Shown here in pieces: positions 41,786 through 52,750 of a stretch of DNA of 64,000 bases. The notes beneath the pieces were generated by a model. It did no database searches. It saw nothing but the letters and a program-made list of their open reading frames with translations, and was not told the DNA's origin. Source of the DNA: Ilyonectria destructans (lineage: Eukaryota > Ascomycota > Sordariomycetes > Hypocreales > Nectriaceae); contig JAHEWK010000032.1 in NCBI GenBank assembly GCA_020740775.1, forward strand, positions 1 through 64,000, in the 5' to 3' direction. Both the position numbers and the translations under genes were made by a program. Within the stretch, counting starts at the first letter, position 1; every line of letters starts with the position of its first letter.

Positions 41786-42629
41786 CTCTGTCTGATGGTG
41801 ACAACGGGGTCAGTATGCTGCGTCATACCCATGGCTTTCTCGACTACAAAACGACAACTTGGAAATATATCTTTAACCATGATGGGAATTGATACCAGAC
41901 GGAAGGTCTCAGCAAGAGAAATTCCGTGACTATACTTTAACTTGTACGAATGTGATTCTCAGGAAGAGACCAGTGTGTTTATTGGCATCTCGATTGTTTT
42001 GCTCGAGAGTATGTTACGTGAGCCAGCTTACCCTATATGCGCCAGATAGGGGCTACCGCGCATCCCGCGTATTTATAATGGTGGAGTGGGTATCTCTTAA
42101 CTCAATGGCCTTGGGTTTCACCACCCAGATAATATGCACTTCGCCGTCTCTCACGTTACAAATACTCTTCTTGGAAACCAGCCAGATAGTCCATTCAAAG
42201 TTATAAAATTAGGCTGCCGTTGAACATAGAGAAAGAATGCAATTCTGGACTTTTGTCAGGACGATGGTTTCGGTTGTAAGATACCTCGTTTACCATAGAT
42301 GAACACAGTGCTACGGCAGTACCCGCTAACATATCTTAGCAGAACATCGGAAGATTCACTAATTGCACACCACGCGTCGGAGCGTCGAGTGCGTAGTACT
42401 TGAATTCGGACTCTGCAGCAGGCAGCCAGGCCACATAATTTGGAAGCCAGATATAACCTGGTCACGTGCGTTACTGATTACTGATTGATTGATTAGGAGC
42501 TTACTGATACTGATATCATATCAGTATCAATCAGTAATCAGTACTGCTTGATAACTGACTGCTTGTTGAGAAGTCTGGTCAATCAGGTCGCAACAGACTG
42601 GACTACGAGCAGGGCAGCATCGCAACGAC
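41786..42629. other. Non-coding gap with a long imperfect palindrome
   Basis: No gene. At 42469-42543 a TACTGATTACTGATTGATTG arm and a CAATCAGTAATCAGTA arm surround ACTGATATCATATCAGT, which could fold into a long hairpin. Confidence 0.5.
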
Positions 42630-43620
42630 GTGGACGGCTACTCGATGCATCCGATCTTGCACAAGTGGACGTCGGACCTGGATGGCGGCAGTTGCAGGAC
42701 AGAGAATGCGCGGCTGGCGTTCATTGTGGATCGGGTCGTCGTTACCGTCTTCCGACGAGGAGTTTTGGTTGGTGCAACAGCAGCTCCTGCCACATGTGCA
42801 ACGGTGCGTGGAAAGTTTGCGAAATGAGTCTCTCGGCATTCCAGAGCATGCTATGTTGGATCACATCCACGACTTGGGAATCATCTATGCCCACGAAGGC
42901 AAGCTAGCCGAGGCAGAGAAGATGTATCGACGGGCACTGGCCGGCTACGAGCAGGCCTTTGGAACGGGCCACACGAACACGCTCCCGATCATCAACAACC
43001 TAGGTATCCTCTACGCGAACCAAGGCAAGCTGGTCCAGGCAGAGAAGCTGTATCGGATTCGGAAGACGTTGGCCGGCTATGAGAAGGCTCTTGGACCGGG
43101 CCATACATCTACTCTCAACGCCGTCCACTGTCTGGGAGGTCTCTATGTGAACCAAGGCAAGCTGAAGGGGGCAAAGGAGATGTATCAATGGACGTTGGCT
43201 GGCTATGAGAATAGAATAGAATAGTTATATTTTACGCCGGTGGGAGCGCAGAGCGCTCAGGGCCTCCCGAGGGGCATATGGCGTGCAGGAGGCTATCAGG
43301 ATCTATATACATTCCTCCGGAAGAGGACCGCATCCAGTTTCCGAATATCCTGCAGATCAAGCCCAGTGGCAGTTGTGTGAAAGTGTACCGCGCCCGTTGG
43401 CTCCGCCGATTGAGCTCGTGTTCGGTTCTAGGTTCAGTTATCGGTTCTGCTTCAAGGCAGGCTGGTGACTGTCTTTCCTGTGTCGGATCTGTAGCCTGTA
43501 CGGTGTCAGAGGGGGTCCTTCTGGGACTCTTGGCGGGGTACTCTGGCTATGAGAAGGCGCTGGGCAGTCAGCATCCGAAAACACCATTAGTTTGCACAAT
43601 CTACGACGAGTACAGTTCAT
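42630..43620 (+). pseudogene. TPR-repeat region of an NB-ARC/TPR-type protein, split by an insertion
   Basis: The start reads YSMHPILHKWTSD, a motif that precedes TPRs in fungal NB-ARC-TPR proteins. A frameshift near 42749 separates FIVDRVVVTV from PSSDEEFWLVQQQLLPHVQRC. Kinesin-light-chain-like 42-residue TPRs follow: LGIIYAHEGKLAEAEKMYRRAL, LGILYANQGKLVQAEKLY and LGGLYVNQGKLKGAKEMYQWTL. Inside the next repeat a 331-bp element is inserted; without it, TLAGYE joins KALGSQHPKT in frame. The NB-ARC part is not present. Such proteins are NLR-like sensors; this is a dead fragment. Confidence 0.78.
43212..43542. mobile_element. SINE-like insertion with 13-bp target duplication (repeat copy 2)
   Basis: The insert is bounded by CTGGCTATGAGAA at 43199-43211 and 43543-43555, exact on both sides. 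It contains the repeat shared with 1517-1716 (here 43226-43427) and, at one edge, a short TAGAA/AGAAT run that could be a degenerate tail. A 13-bp duplication is typical of LINE-driven, target-primed insertion, not of cut-and-paste elements. No coding frame is present. I could not identify clear A and B boxes, so tRNA origin is unproven. Confidence 0.7.
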
Positions 43621-43711
43621 ACCAGGTAAGACGACTATGTCGATAATGTGGGTAGGAGGTTTGTGATCGGGAACCTTTGGCCCATGGTGTGGACGTGATT
43701 GCACTACACGA

Positions 43712-43963
43712 TTAGGCCGCCGCGAGCGCTTCTATCTGTGCATCCTTCTCCCTAAGAACGGCCTGAAGTTCCGAAATGTGCTCTTCCTGCTCCCGCACCT
43801 TAGCCTTGCTTGTCCGAAGATCTCTCAGGGTTCTCTGGAGCTCCTCGGCTATCTCCCGACCAGCCCTGCCCAGTTCCTGGGAGCGGCTCGACCAACCAGC
43901 GTTGAGCCCGCTCAGACGTGCGGTCAAGAGTTCATGCTTGCGTTGAAACCTGCTCCGTCCCAA
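43712..43963 (-). other. Coiled-coil fragment
   Basis: An 83-codon frame is rich in heptads: EIAEELQRTLRDLRTSKAKVREQEEHISELQAVL is the core (residues ~37-70). The frame has no ATG and is preceded by a stop, so it looks like the last exon or a leftover of a larger coiled-coil protein. Function unknown. Confidence 0.3.
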
Positions 43964-44060
43964 TCACTTCCCGTACTAGCTTCAGCGCAGATTAAAATTC
44001 GGCCCTTGTGGGTGGCGACTGCTCTTGTGGTGATGGTGATTGCGGTGGAGAGGATGAAGG

Positions 44061-44757
44061 CAGACATCCCAATAATGAATAAATACATAATATTGCCATA
44101 TTCTTATGTATTCATAGTCGTGCCCTTATATTCTTATCTATTCTTAAGCTTATGAATTATTCGTAATATAAACTTGAGGGCCCACTTATATCGCCGTCGT
44201 CGCTGGCGACTTCCATGACCTCGTCATCTACTGCCACATAGACTTTGCGGATCAAGTCGTTCTTCACCCAATTGCTCAGGCATTGAACTTTCTCGACAGT
44301 ATCAGCCGAGAGCCGTGCCCTGTCCCATGAAATTGTCCGTCATGCGCAAGAGAATACCCGTTCCGGGTCGTCTGACATCGCTGGTACACTGAGTACGTCA
44401 ATGGCCAAGTACGAAACATTGGAGGAGCTCGTCCAAATGTCACATATAATATTGGCCTCAGTTACACTACGCAGTAGCGGAGTGTTCATTCCACTTTTGC
44501 CGTAGCCGTCAATGCGATACCAAATCCTTCTAAGGCTTCGTCGGCAGCAATGCGCGTCACGGCTGCAATCAACATGAAACACACTCGTGTAAGCAAGCGT
44601 GGTGGGGGCATCCCTGTGGGGGAGGTGGCGGATCCATATTCTTAAGAATATAAGAATTATGTATTCATTGGCAGCCTCTATATTCTTATCCTTATGCATA
44701 AGCTTAAGAATGAATATGCTCTTAAGAATGGATATATATTCATTACTGGGATGTCTG
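44061..44757. mobile_element. 697-bp internally deleted hAT element with 8-bp TSD
   Basis: The ends are CAGACATCCCAATAATGAAT at the left and the inverse of CAGACATCCCAGTAATGAAT at the right, flanked on both sides by GATGAAGG (44053-44060 and 44758-44765). TATTCTTA/TAAGAATA motifs crowd both subterminal zones. Inside is a minus-strand relic of the hAT dimerisation domain. This is a non-autonomous deletion derivative of an autonomous hAT distinct from the one at 38.4-41.8 kb. Confidence 0.88.
44170..44460 (-). pseudogene. hAT transposase C-terminal (dimerisation) relic
   Basis: Minus-strand translation gives DIWTSSSNVSYLAIDVLSVP and AMSDDPERVFSCA, then, in a shifted frame, LSADTVEKVQCLSNWVKNDL. 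These are the two halves of the hAT C-terminal dimerisation domain. The N-terminal and catalytic parts have been deleted from this copy. Confidence 0.7.
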
Positions 44758-44765
44758 GATGAAGG

Positions 44766-45852
44766 TAGGAGGTCGGTCTTAGGCCTGGTATAGGTATTCT
44801 GACTCGCAGCGGTCGTCTTCCCTCGGACGGGAAATCAGTTAAGAGGTGAATCTCGTGATCGAAAGGGAGCTCCCATGCTGGCTCGTGAAGCGCACGCGAT
44901 CCATAGGGCTGTGGTGCAGTCGTAAAGGTCTAGGGATATAATCCAAAGAGATTTCCGAGCGCATCTTCGTCGCCGGCTCCGTAGCATTGGTCGATACTCG
45001 TGCCATTACTGCTCGCCAAACCGAGTCTATTCGCGAGTCTCGGTGGGTTGAAACTGGATTGTCAGCTCTGCCGTAGTCGTTTTCGGGGACGTGATGGTCT
45101 GGGGCTTCGAGTTCGACGTGTTGATTTGCTCTCCGAGCCAGAGGGTGACTCGGACTGGAGCATGGCGAAGGTCCTAATCGTCGATGGTTGAGAGAGTGAC
45201 GGTGGATCATTTCATTTGTGGTTGGAGAGCTTAATCGCGTCGCGTGAGCTCCAAAGGGAAGATAAGGAGAGCTTGGCCGTCGGAAGCTTTGGCAGAATGC
45301 TGCTAGCACTAACAAAAGGTGTGACAGACGAATCAGAGGTCGTCAAATTCATGCGTCTCTAAGGCTCATGCGTCCGTATCAATTCTTCATGCGTCCCTAT
45401 CAATGGCCTTCTCTAGACGGTCAATTGAGTTCAATCAATAGCGTAGACTGCGGCCCTGTTGCTTTGAACCAGACATATTGCTCTAGTCATGAGCGGACGG
45501 GATGTTGAAGAAACCATGCCCGGATCGGGCAATGCATTGTCACATGTATCGGGATATCGGATTTCAACAGCGATTGCAGAAGTGAAGCTTTTCCTTCATC
45601 ATCATAGGTGTCCATCGCCACCTGCCTCGTCAGTGGCCTCGTCAGCAACCTAGTTTTCCTTCCATTCAGGTCAATAGCTAGATAAAGCCAAAGACCCCGA
45701 AGCATCCGGGGTCTCTCGGCTGTCCGAGGTCATCCGAGGTCATCATCATATTCATCGTCTATAAGACTGACCCAAAGACCCTCATTAGATAGGAAGAATA
45801 TCAAGAGCTTCTCACACATATGATCATTTCCATCTGCTAGATGCAACATGCA
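44766..45852. other. Non-coding gap
   Basis: A 158-codon minus-strand frame at 44839-45315 shows no family resemblance; I do not call it. The rest has only short frames. Confidence 0.4.
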
Positions 45853-46931
45853 TCAGCCTTGAAAAAGGAGGCCTTCCAAATTCTTCCTCAACTTCTCCAG
45901 ATCTTCGCCTCCGGAAGGCTCAACCTTGGTGCTAAAGTCCGCACCGTACCGATTATTCTCATCAAATACCGATGCAGTGGCCAAAATTCGGTAGGCTTCA
46001 GAGCTCAGGCGGTCCTGAACTCCGGCTGCCGTATCCCTCTCCCACATTTCCCTCCCAATCTTGAGCATTCCGTCAATGGGTGCGTCTACAATGTTCCATG
46101 GCTCCTGGTTCCTGGCCAACGCTATCTTGTTGATCATATCGTTCAACTCGTTGGTGCTCAGAGTTGCACTCGCGAAATATGCTGGCCGGTTTCTGTATTT
46201 TTCGGGTTTGCGGAGGACCTCCGCGACGGCCTCGCCGTTGAGTGCCACACGGCTGATCGAGTATTTCTGGTTGCCCGACCCGATCCGTATGATCGTTTTG
46301 GTATCTTTCTGAACCCAGAACATCCCCTTCTGAATGCCCCAGTCATACCAGCCGCCCACAATGATGGCAGTCCACTCGAGTTTTGGCTGTGTTCCGGTCC
46401 TCTCCGCTTCAGCGGCAATTTCCTCTTCCAGCTCTTGCTGCGCGCGAATCTTGGATCCGCTAACCAGCGTCTCTCCTATGTGCTCATTGAAGGTATCGAG
46501 TCCAAACTCTGGTGTTATGATGTGGCTGACACGGGCAGCAAGCGCTGCGCGAACGATGGTGCGCTGATGCTGTGCGGCATCGGGGTTGAAAGCCTCAACG
46601 ACTGCATCCTGGCCGGCGAATGCTTGAATTAAGCCATCGAGATCATAGTACGGGGAGGTTTTGACTTCGATGGTGACATTCGAACATGGAGCGGAAGAAG
46701 TGTAGTCAGAGACACTGAGGAGTTTGCTGTCGGGGCGGGTGATGATCACTACGTTGAAGCCAGCGGAGACAAGGTGTGCAAATATCAGTCTGCCGAGATT
46801 CCCGGAAGCCTATAGAGATCCGAATCAGTGTCGTCTCTACAGAACGAGAAAAGGGAAAAACTTATAGCCATGTTGGCTCACACGCAAGTAATACGTACTC
46901 CAAGGATAGCCACGTTCCGAATGGATGACAT
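45853..46931 (-). CDS. NmrA/isoflavone-reductase-like NAD(P)-binding protein
   Basis: Two exons on the minus strand, 46931-46899 and 46809-45853, give 329 aa. The 89-bp intron 46898-46810 (GTACGT..CTATAG) splits the dinucleotide-binding loop. Spliced, the N-terminus reads MSSIRNVAILG-ASGNLGRLIF, a GxxGxxG-type motif. VVIITRPDSKLL supplies the second strand and basic residues that often select NADPH. Later FAGQDAVVEAF and HIITPEFGLDTFN fit the family. NmrA-like atypical short-chain dehydrogenases act as NADPH-dependent reductases of phenolics or as redox sensors; the substrate is not predictable. Intact, likely cytosolic. Confidence 0.85.
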
Positions 46932-47482
46932 CTCGAATGAATTCTCGGCCTTAATTCATGGGCACATATGGTTACTGTCGTTATCCCCTCTCAGGAGGAT
47001 TCCTCCGGAAGAGCAGATAGGCTCGCCTTTTATAACCGTGCAAGCGGAGTCTGTTCCACTCCCATTGCTGAGGGCGGGGCAATAGCGGCACCCGCAGCCT
47101 CCGAAGTCCGCCTTGTCTTATGTGGTGTACTATGGCAGGCTACTCCGTACAGGGGTCACTGTTGCAAAACCCCAAAAATCACTCCGAAGGTGCCAAATTG
47201 GGTTAGCGGCGTAATCACATGGCCGCAGTACATTGGACTTCGTACCTCGCGCCCGAGCCCGCTGCGATTGCGCGGTACATAACTTATGTTGTAAGGTGGA
47301 TAGATATGATTGGTCGAGGACCAATGGGAGCAGACCCATAATAGAGGCTCCGCTCTGACGTACTAAACGGCGCTCTATGCACGATTTCCTATGTAGAAAA
47401 CAATGCTCATTCATTATCTCTATTGTTGGATACGCAATTTGCTGTATGCAATAGCAGAAGTAATTGATCAAAATGATGTAAA
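46932..47482. other. Intergenic; promoter side of the NmrA-like gene
   Basis: No coding sequence supported; the lower half precedes the 5'-truncated pogo relic. Confidence 0.4.
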
Positions 47483-49242
47483 TTGAGAAGGTTGTTTTTT
47501 CCATTGATTGAGGGTCATAGGAGCCCTCCATGGATCATCTTTAAGACCTTCCCAACCCTCGATTTCTCTGATATTGATGCCGATCCAGAGATGAGATTCG
47601 CACAATCTGAAACTGCGTTCAACAACAGCGAGATCTTCCTCGAGTGGGCACGACATTTTAACCGTCACTCGTGGTCAAAGTCAGCAACCGCTCAGAAGCG
47701 TGGAGTCACTCTAGAAGAGTGGTTTGGATGTGATGAGTATCTCCGAGATCCTCTTCTCAAGTACGTTCAATATGTCGCTCCTCCAATCGAGCATGCCGAG
47801 GAAGATTGTATCTATCGCCTCCTCTTGCTCGATGGCTTCACCGGGCACGGCTTATTCGTATTGAGGGAGTATTGTGTTAAATTTAATATTATTATTGCTC
47901 CCTTACCTCCTCACTTGACTTATATTATGCAGCCGATGGATGTTGGAGTCGTCTAATTTCTTAAGGAAGCATATCAGAAGAAACTGCGCTATGTGTTGCG
48001 GAAAGGCGCGATCTCTTTCTTACGCTTTGAATTCGTTAAGGGCTTCTAAGTAAGTCAGACTTCCCTTATAATATTTTTACTGATAGAGGTGTATATTAGG
48101 ATATATTTGATGCCGGATTTATGAAGTATAATATCATCTCTGGGTTCACTAAGAGTGGTATTTGGCCTGTAGACCGCACTCCCGTTATTACGTACATGCA
48201 GCAGAAGAAAATGAAGGCTCACCAAGCTATTAACCCGGCCTTTGCTTCACTTCTTCCCGACGATGCTCGATTTCAGTGTGCTTCCGATGTCACGAAGTAT
48301 ATGTCAGAGAAGTATTCTCACCTCCTTAGCTCACTGACCTGCGGCGAGCTTCGCCAAGTGAGAAAAGTCGTCACCGAAGCTCTGCTCTTGCACGAGACTG
48401 TTCAAGCATATATCAATGACCGCATCAGTCGCCTAGAGAAGGCATACCATCAGAAACGTAAGGGGAAGCGTGTCAAACCCCAAGGAGACTTTTCTCAGTC
48501 TGTCAGCCTTGCTGAAATTCGTCAACAACAGGACGACTACATCGCCGAGTGCGAGGAGAAAGAGATGAAGTCTCAGATACGCAATACTCGCAAATTCGTG
48601 ATCCAGGAGATGGATAAGATCAAGGCCCAGTGGCGGTCGGATAAGCAGGGACTTCAGTTCAAGCAGTGGCTTCGGCATACCGGCAAAGATGTTGAGTATT
48701 GGTCTATGGACGAGAACCGAGCTCGGATGACGAAGTCTCTTAGCCAGAAGGATGATTTCTTTATGATTGATACTGAACTTACACCGGAAGTTAGGGAATC
48801 TATTCGCAAAGCCAACTACGCGCCAAAACCTCTTAACGCCGTCGACTGGGGCGCTCGCAACGATAATGACGTCGAGATCACTGTTAACGCCGCTCACGCG
48901 AGCGATAGCGATGAAGATGATTATGAAGAGGAGCCTCAGTTACTTCCGATGCCGCAAATCGATGAGAATGGAATGCTGCCACCGTGGGCACGTTCCTCGC
49001 CGCGCAGGGAGTCATCCTTGAGGGCACACACGCCGTGCCCACCCCAGTGGCCACCACAACACCTTCAACGCCTTGTTGGAAAAGTCGCGATCTTTCGAGA
49101 TCCTCAAGATCAGATATCATTACACGAGGGACCCCCTCAGGAATCTCGGGAAGACGCTGGCCCGGCAGAATTGGGTGGCAGACCGTCCCGAAGGAAGGCG
49201 ACTTTGGAGGAGCCCGTAGCCGATACTATAGTCATAAGCTAG
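47483..49242 (+). pseudogene. pogo/Fot-type DDE transposase relic, 5'-truncated
   Basis: Conserved DDE_1 blocks are present: NNSEIFLEWARHF, the second catalytic Asp in YRLLLLDGFTGHG, and PPHLTYIMQPMDVGVV with the third. The first catalytic Asp and the HTH DNA-binding part are missing. TAA codons at 47954-47956 and 48047-48049 interrupt one frame. The second directly abuts a 50-bp intron (48050-48099, GTAAGT..TATTAG), after which DIFDAGFMKYNIISGFTKSG and a long acidic tail to 49242 follow in phase. The tail (EEKEMKSQIRNTRK..) matches the usual C-terminal arm. Inactive copy; terminal repeats not found. Confidence 0.82.
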
Positions 49243-50424
49243 CTACGATCAATCTCATATTCTAAAAGACCTCATGACTCGTCAAATTGACTAATTTTAA
49301 TAGATGTGGACGGCTTGTGAACAGCCGAAGATGGGAAATGCGTTATTTCAGGGCAAAAAATCAGCCCTTCCGATGTCTCAGGGTTTTGTGGCTGTCTCGC
49401 AATTTTGTGGCCAACTAAGCTTGCTTAGTTGGATCGCCTTGGGGCTTGCCCCACACATGATTCAACGGGTATGGCTTGGTCCCTGCGGAAAGTGCCGTTT
49501 TTCAGCACGTCGAGCCCAACCTGTCAAGACAATGAGTCGGGAGAGAGTAGTACGACCGCCTGGAGCAGGAACATAAAGGCACGAGCGGTAAGTCAAGGAG
49601 ACTGGTGCGGAACATTGAACTGCGGCATTGTGCCAGAACAACAGACCCTCTGTGATTCCTACTCTAAGCCACGGTGCGATACCGTTGACGATAGAGCCTG
49701 GGTGTGGAGCTGACGGTGCGCAACAAACCGAGGAGCGTCTCTTACCTGAGTCGCCGAACCGGAGAATAGCTGCTTCGGTAACCTCTGACTCGAGCAGTTA
49801 CTTCGACTGAGAGCCTTGAAACTTCTCGAACAAGAGCCGTGCTCAGGCCAATCTAGGATAGTTTACGGATTTATCTCACCTCGCGCTTCCTCGGAATGAG
49901 CCAGCGACTAAAAAATGGGACACGACGTCTCTCAGAGAAGACAAGGTCTAGCGGACCATGATCAAGCGTGATAGGCATCCTCAAGCCAGGTCATTTCTTG
50001 CATCATGCCACTCTATGAAACAAACTAGTCCAGGAGGCCCAATCGACCCGGCACCTCTCAAATCTGATGATCTTTCGCGGTCAGAGCCAGCACCGACGCT
50101 CGGGTATGGTAAACCTCATCGAGCACCTCGTCCATGGCCCAGAGTTGCACCCTTGACTGCTACAGCCACTTACGCCATCTCTCAATCGTGGTCCAGCTGT
50201 CTTCTGCCGGGCCCTGCAAGGCGGCAAACTGAATGCTGTGCACGGGATATAGGGTGTCTTGGGGTGTTGAGATCCGTTGTTTGACGGATCAATGGCTATT
50301 CCGATCCATTGGTGGCTGGGATGTGGATGTCTTCTTGTCAATAGCTTCCGCTGGTTAGCGGTAGTTTTCTTCTTCTTCAATCAATACAACATGCTCATTT
50401 CAACATGGGGTCCCGATTCATTCG
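49243..50424. other. Non-coding gap
   Basis: Short chance frames only. 49340-49440 (GTGGCTGTCTCGCAATTTTGTGGC and nearby) may include the 3' end of the pogo element, but no matching left end exists to confirm it. Confidence 0.35.
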
Positions 50425-50571
50425 AGGTGCCTTTCGGTACGAAAGGTCCTCTTAAGCTCTGGGATTTTTCACCCCCGAAATTTGGCCCCCCCCTGGCAAA
50501 ATGCCTTGAGGAACGAAATGCCTTTCGGTACGAAAGGTCTTCTTAAGCTCTGGGATTTTCACCCCCGCATT
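50425..50571 (+). repeat. Partial tandem duplication with CCTTTCGGTACGAAAGG hairpin
   Basis: GCCTTTCGGTACGAAAGGTC plus the following TCTTAAGCTCTGGGATTT is found at 50430-50467 and again at 50520-50556. Each copy contains a 7-bp stem CCTTTCG/CGAAAGG with a 3-nt loop. It lies just upstream of the second Helitron relic and may mark its truncated edge. Confidence 0.55.
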
Positions 50572-50584
50572 AAGCGATTATCTG

Positions 50585-52440
50585 ATGAGAATCGCAAACA
50601 GAATATTCACCGAGAGGCCATTATCGCAGGTGGAGGTGATTGCGCACTTCTTGGATTACCCAAGTGAGTTCTCGAGTACCAAACAATGGTCATATGTGAA
50701 TATGACAATGATATACTGGGCAATACTCCGACGCTGGCAGTATCTCCAGCAATGCAGTCGCACTTTAGGCGACGACGATGATCGACCTGTCGAGAGCACA
50801 GGTGGCAATGGCAACGGCAACGACGCGGAAACCAGCGCGGAGAGGGTCTTGGTGGGAAGCGATGGCAAGAAGCTGCCATACATTGAAGCCTACCACCACC
50901 GTGGAGAGGTGCTGCAGACATTATGCTTCTATGACTACGTGTCGCTGGTAAATTACAAAAGAGGATAGATTCATCTTCCAAGGAGTTGGTGAAGATAGAA
51001 TTTGAAAGGAACTGGAAGCCGGGAATGGACTGGATGCAGGTTCTAAGACCCCCGGGGAAGTATGCAGTGCCATGCATGAACGGCTTTCTCGATATGGACT
51101 TTGATATTGACACAAACGCAGACAGATACCGCAGGTAAGCACAAGCTATAGAACAGGTGGGATGGATAAACGAGGAGCATACACTAATATTAGCACCAGA
51201 GCTGCAGTACAGCACCTCGCACTCTTTGTGCCATGGGAGAAGTTCACTACAGCAGCATCAGGCGATATTAATGAAATCTGGGAACATTGGAGACGGCGAC
51301 TCCCCAAAAGACTCCAGACTATCGCAGGCAACATCCAGTTCTTGAAGCGATCAGCGGAAGATGCGCGGCGAGATGCAAAGCAGTGGGCGGCTGCGGGGGA
51401 CGACGCCGTTTTGGATGATATCGACGCTATGGGGTATGATCTCCAAGATCCCACAGGCCCAGTAAAAGCATATCGCCCAGACCAGGTTGGTCAGCTTGGC
51501 CGATTGATTGAGACAGTACGAGGTGCTACAGCCCCTAACCAAGTGACCGCTGGTTCGGAGCATCTTTTGCAGATGCTAGATCAGCTCCGCGAAGTTCAAG
51601 CAGATATCACCGACTTTGCGGATGATGTCGAGACTGTCGCTTCCGCAGAGAACCCAGAGCAGTGCCAGCCAACCATGGTAGCCAGGAGCGAGCTCCCAAC
51701 GCAACGTCAGCTTAGAGGGATCAAGAGCAAGCAGGATCAAGCTGACAAGGAAATTGTGAAAAGAATCCAAGGCACTGATGGAGCTCAGATTACGCAAATC
51801 ACAGCTGCCGGCGCAGAAGCATCACTGAACCATACCTTCGCGGGCGCGGGAGAAGATATGATAGAAATGTCAGAAACAGACACCCGGAACACCCAAAGAC
51901 CCAGTGCCAGGGTCGCCTTTGGACCGTCGACAACATTCCTCCATGCCGGTCGGGAGATTGCAAGGAGGTTCACGCTGAACGAGCGGCAGGAAATCGCCTC
52001 CCTTTAAGTGTGTCGCCATCTCGACACCATCCCGGACGAAGATGACAGCGATGATTTCGGTAGCAGTAATGTCGAGAACAATGATAACGCACAACTATGC
52101 GAGTTCCTGGGTGGGGAGGGCGGCACTGGGAAGTCCAGGGTCATCGAGGCGTTGGCGGAATTGTTCGCTAGCAAAGACATATCGCACAGGCTGCTCATGA
52201 CGGCGACATCGGGGGCCGCAGCAGCGCGGATCAACGGCGTGACTATTCACTCCGCCTGTGGGATGCAACCCAACGCATCCGACAGCAATGCCGACGATGG
52301 CAGCACGGTAACCTACGTGGACGGTGATGCTCGAAGAAGATGGAGAGAAAAGTGGCTGCTCATCATTGACGAGGTGAGCATGCTGGGCCTCCAGACGCTC
52401 TCCGACATCAAGTGGATGTCACAGGTCTTTTTTGGTGCGG
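50585..52440 (+). pseudogene. Second Helitron relic: Rep-helicase linker and helicase start
   Basis: Frame 50585-50968 gives QVEVIAHFLDYPSEFSS and YHHRGEVLQTLCFYDYVSLV, the region between Rep and helicase in another Helitron lineage. A frameshift near 50958 leads into VKIEFERNWKPGMDWMQVLR. An intron (51135-51199, GTAAGC..CACCAG) then joins DRYR to RAAVQHLALFVPWEKF. The frame runs on to a TAA at 52005-52007 and past it to Walker A GGEGGTGKSRVIEAL, SGAAAARING and LLIIDEVSMLG. Resemblance stops near 52440. This is not a copy of the 4.4-9.9 kb Helitron, since the motif wording differs throughout. Dead on several counts. Confidence 0.8.
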
Positions 52441-52750
52441 GGTCGCCCGCCGACCCCGCAGATTACCGCCGTGCCCTTGACATCACCCCAAAAGTACGGA
52501 TGTCAACTCCGCAACACCGTTGCGACCGAAATACTGGATATACGAGGGTGAAAGCTGTACCGTCCGATAGCGCCTATTCCGGTGATCAAATGCACGTTCT
52601 TTCATATTGTGGAGTCGCTTGGTTCAATTGTTATGGTGGTTTAAAATTTCACCCGCCTGCACCGGCCTAGCCCCAGGTCACACAAAAAACAAACATTTTG
52701 CACCAAGTCAGTCAATAAACCCCTGATTTTCGATCTACAGTAATACCTAA
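52441..52750. other. Unassigned edge between Helitron relic and Crypton
   Basis: The helicase frame stays open to 52670 but no longer resembles helicase. The Crypton 3' end probably lies in this stretch. No motif found. Confidence 0.35.

Noticed and set aside
44839..45315. 158-codon minus-strand frame
   Set aside because: Ser/Arg/Pro-rich without any known domain; opposite-strand frames are equally open.
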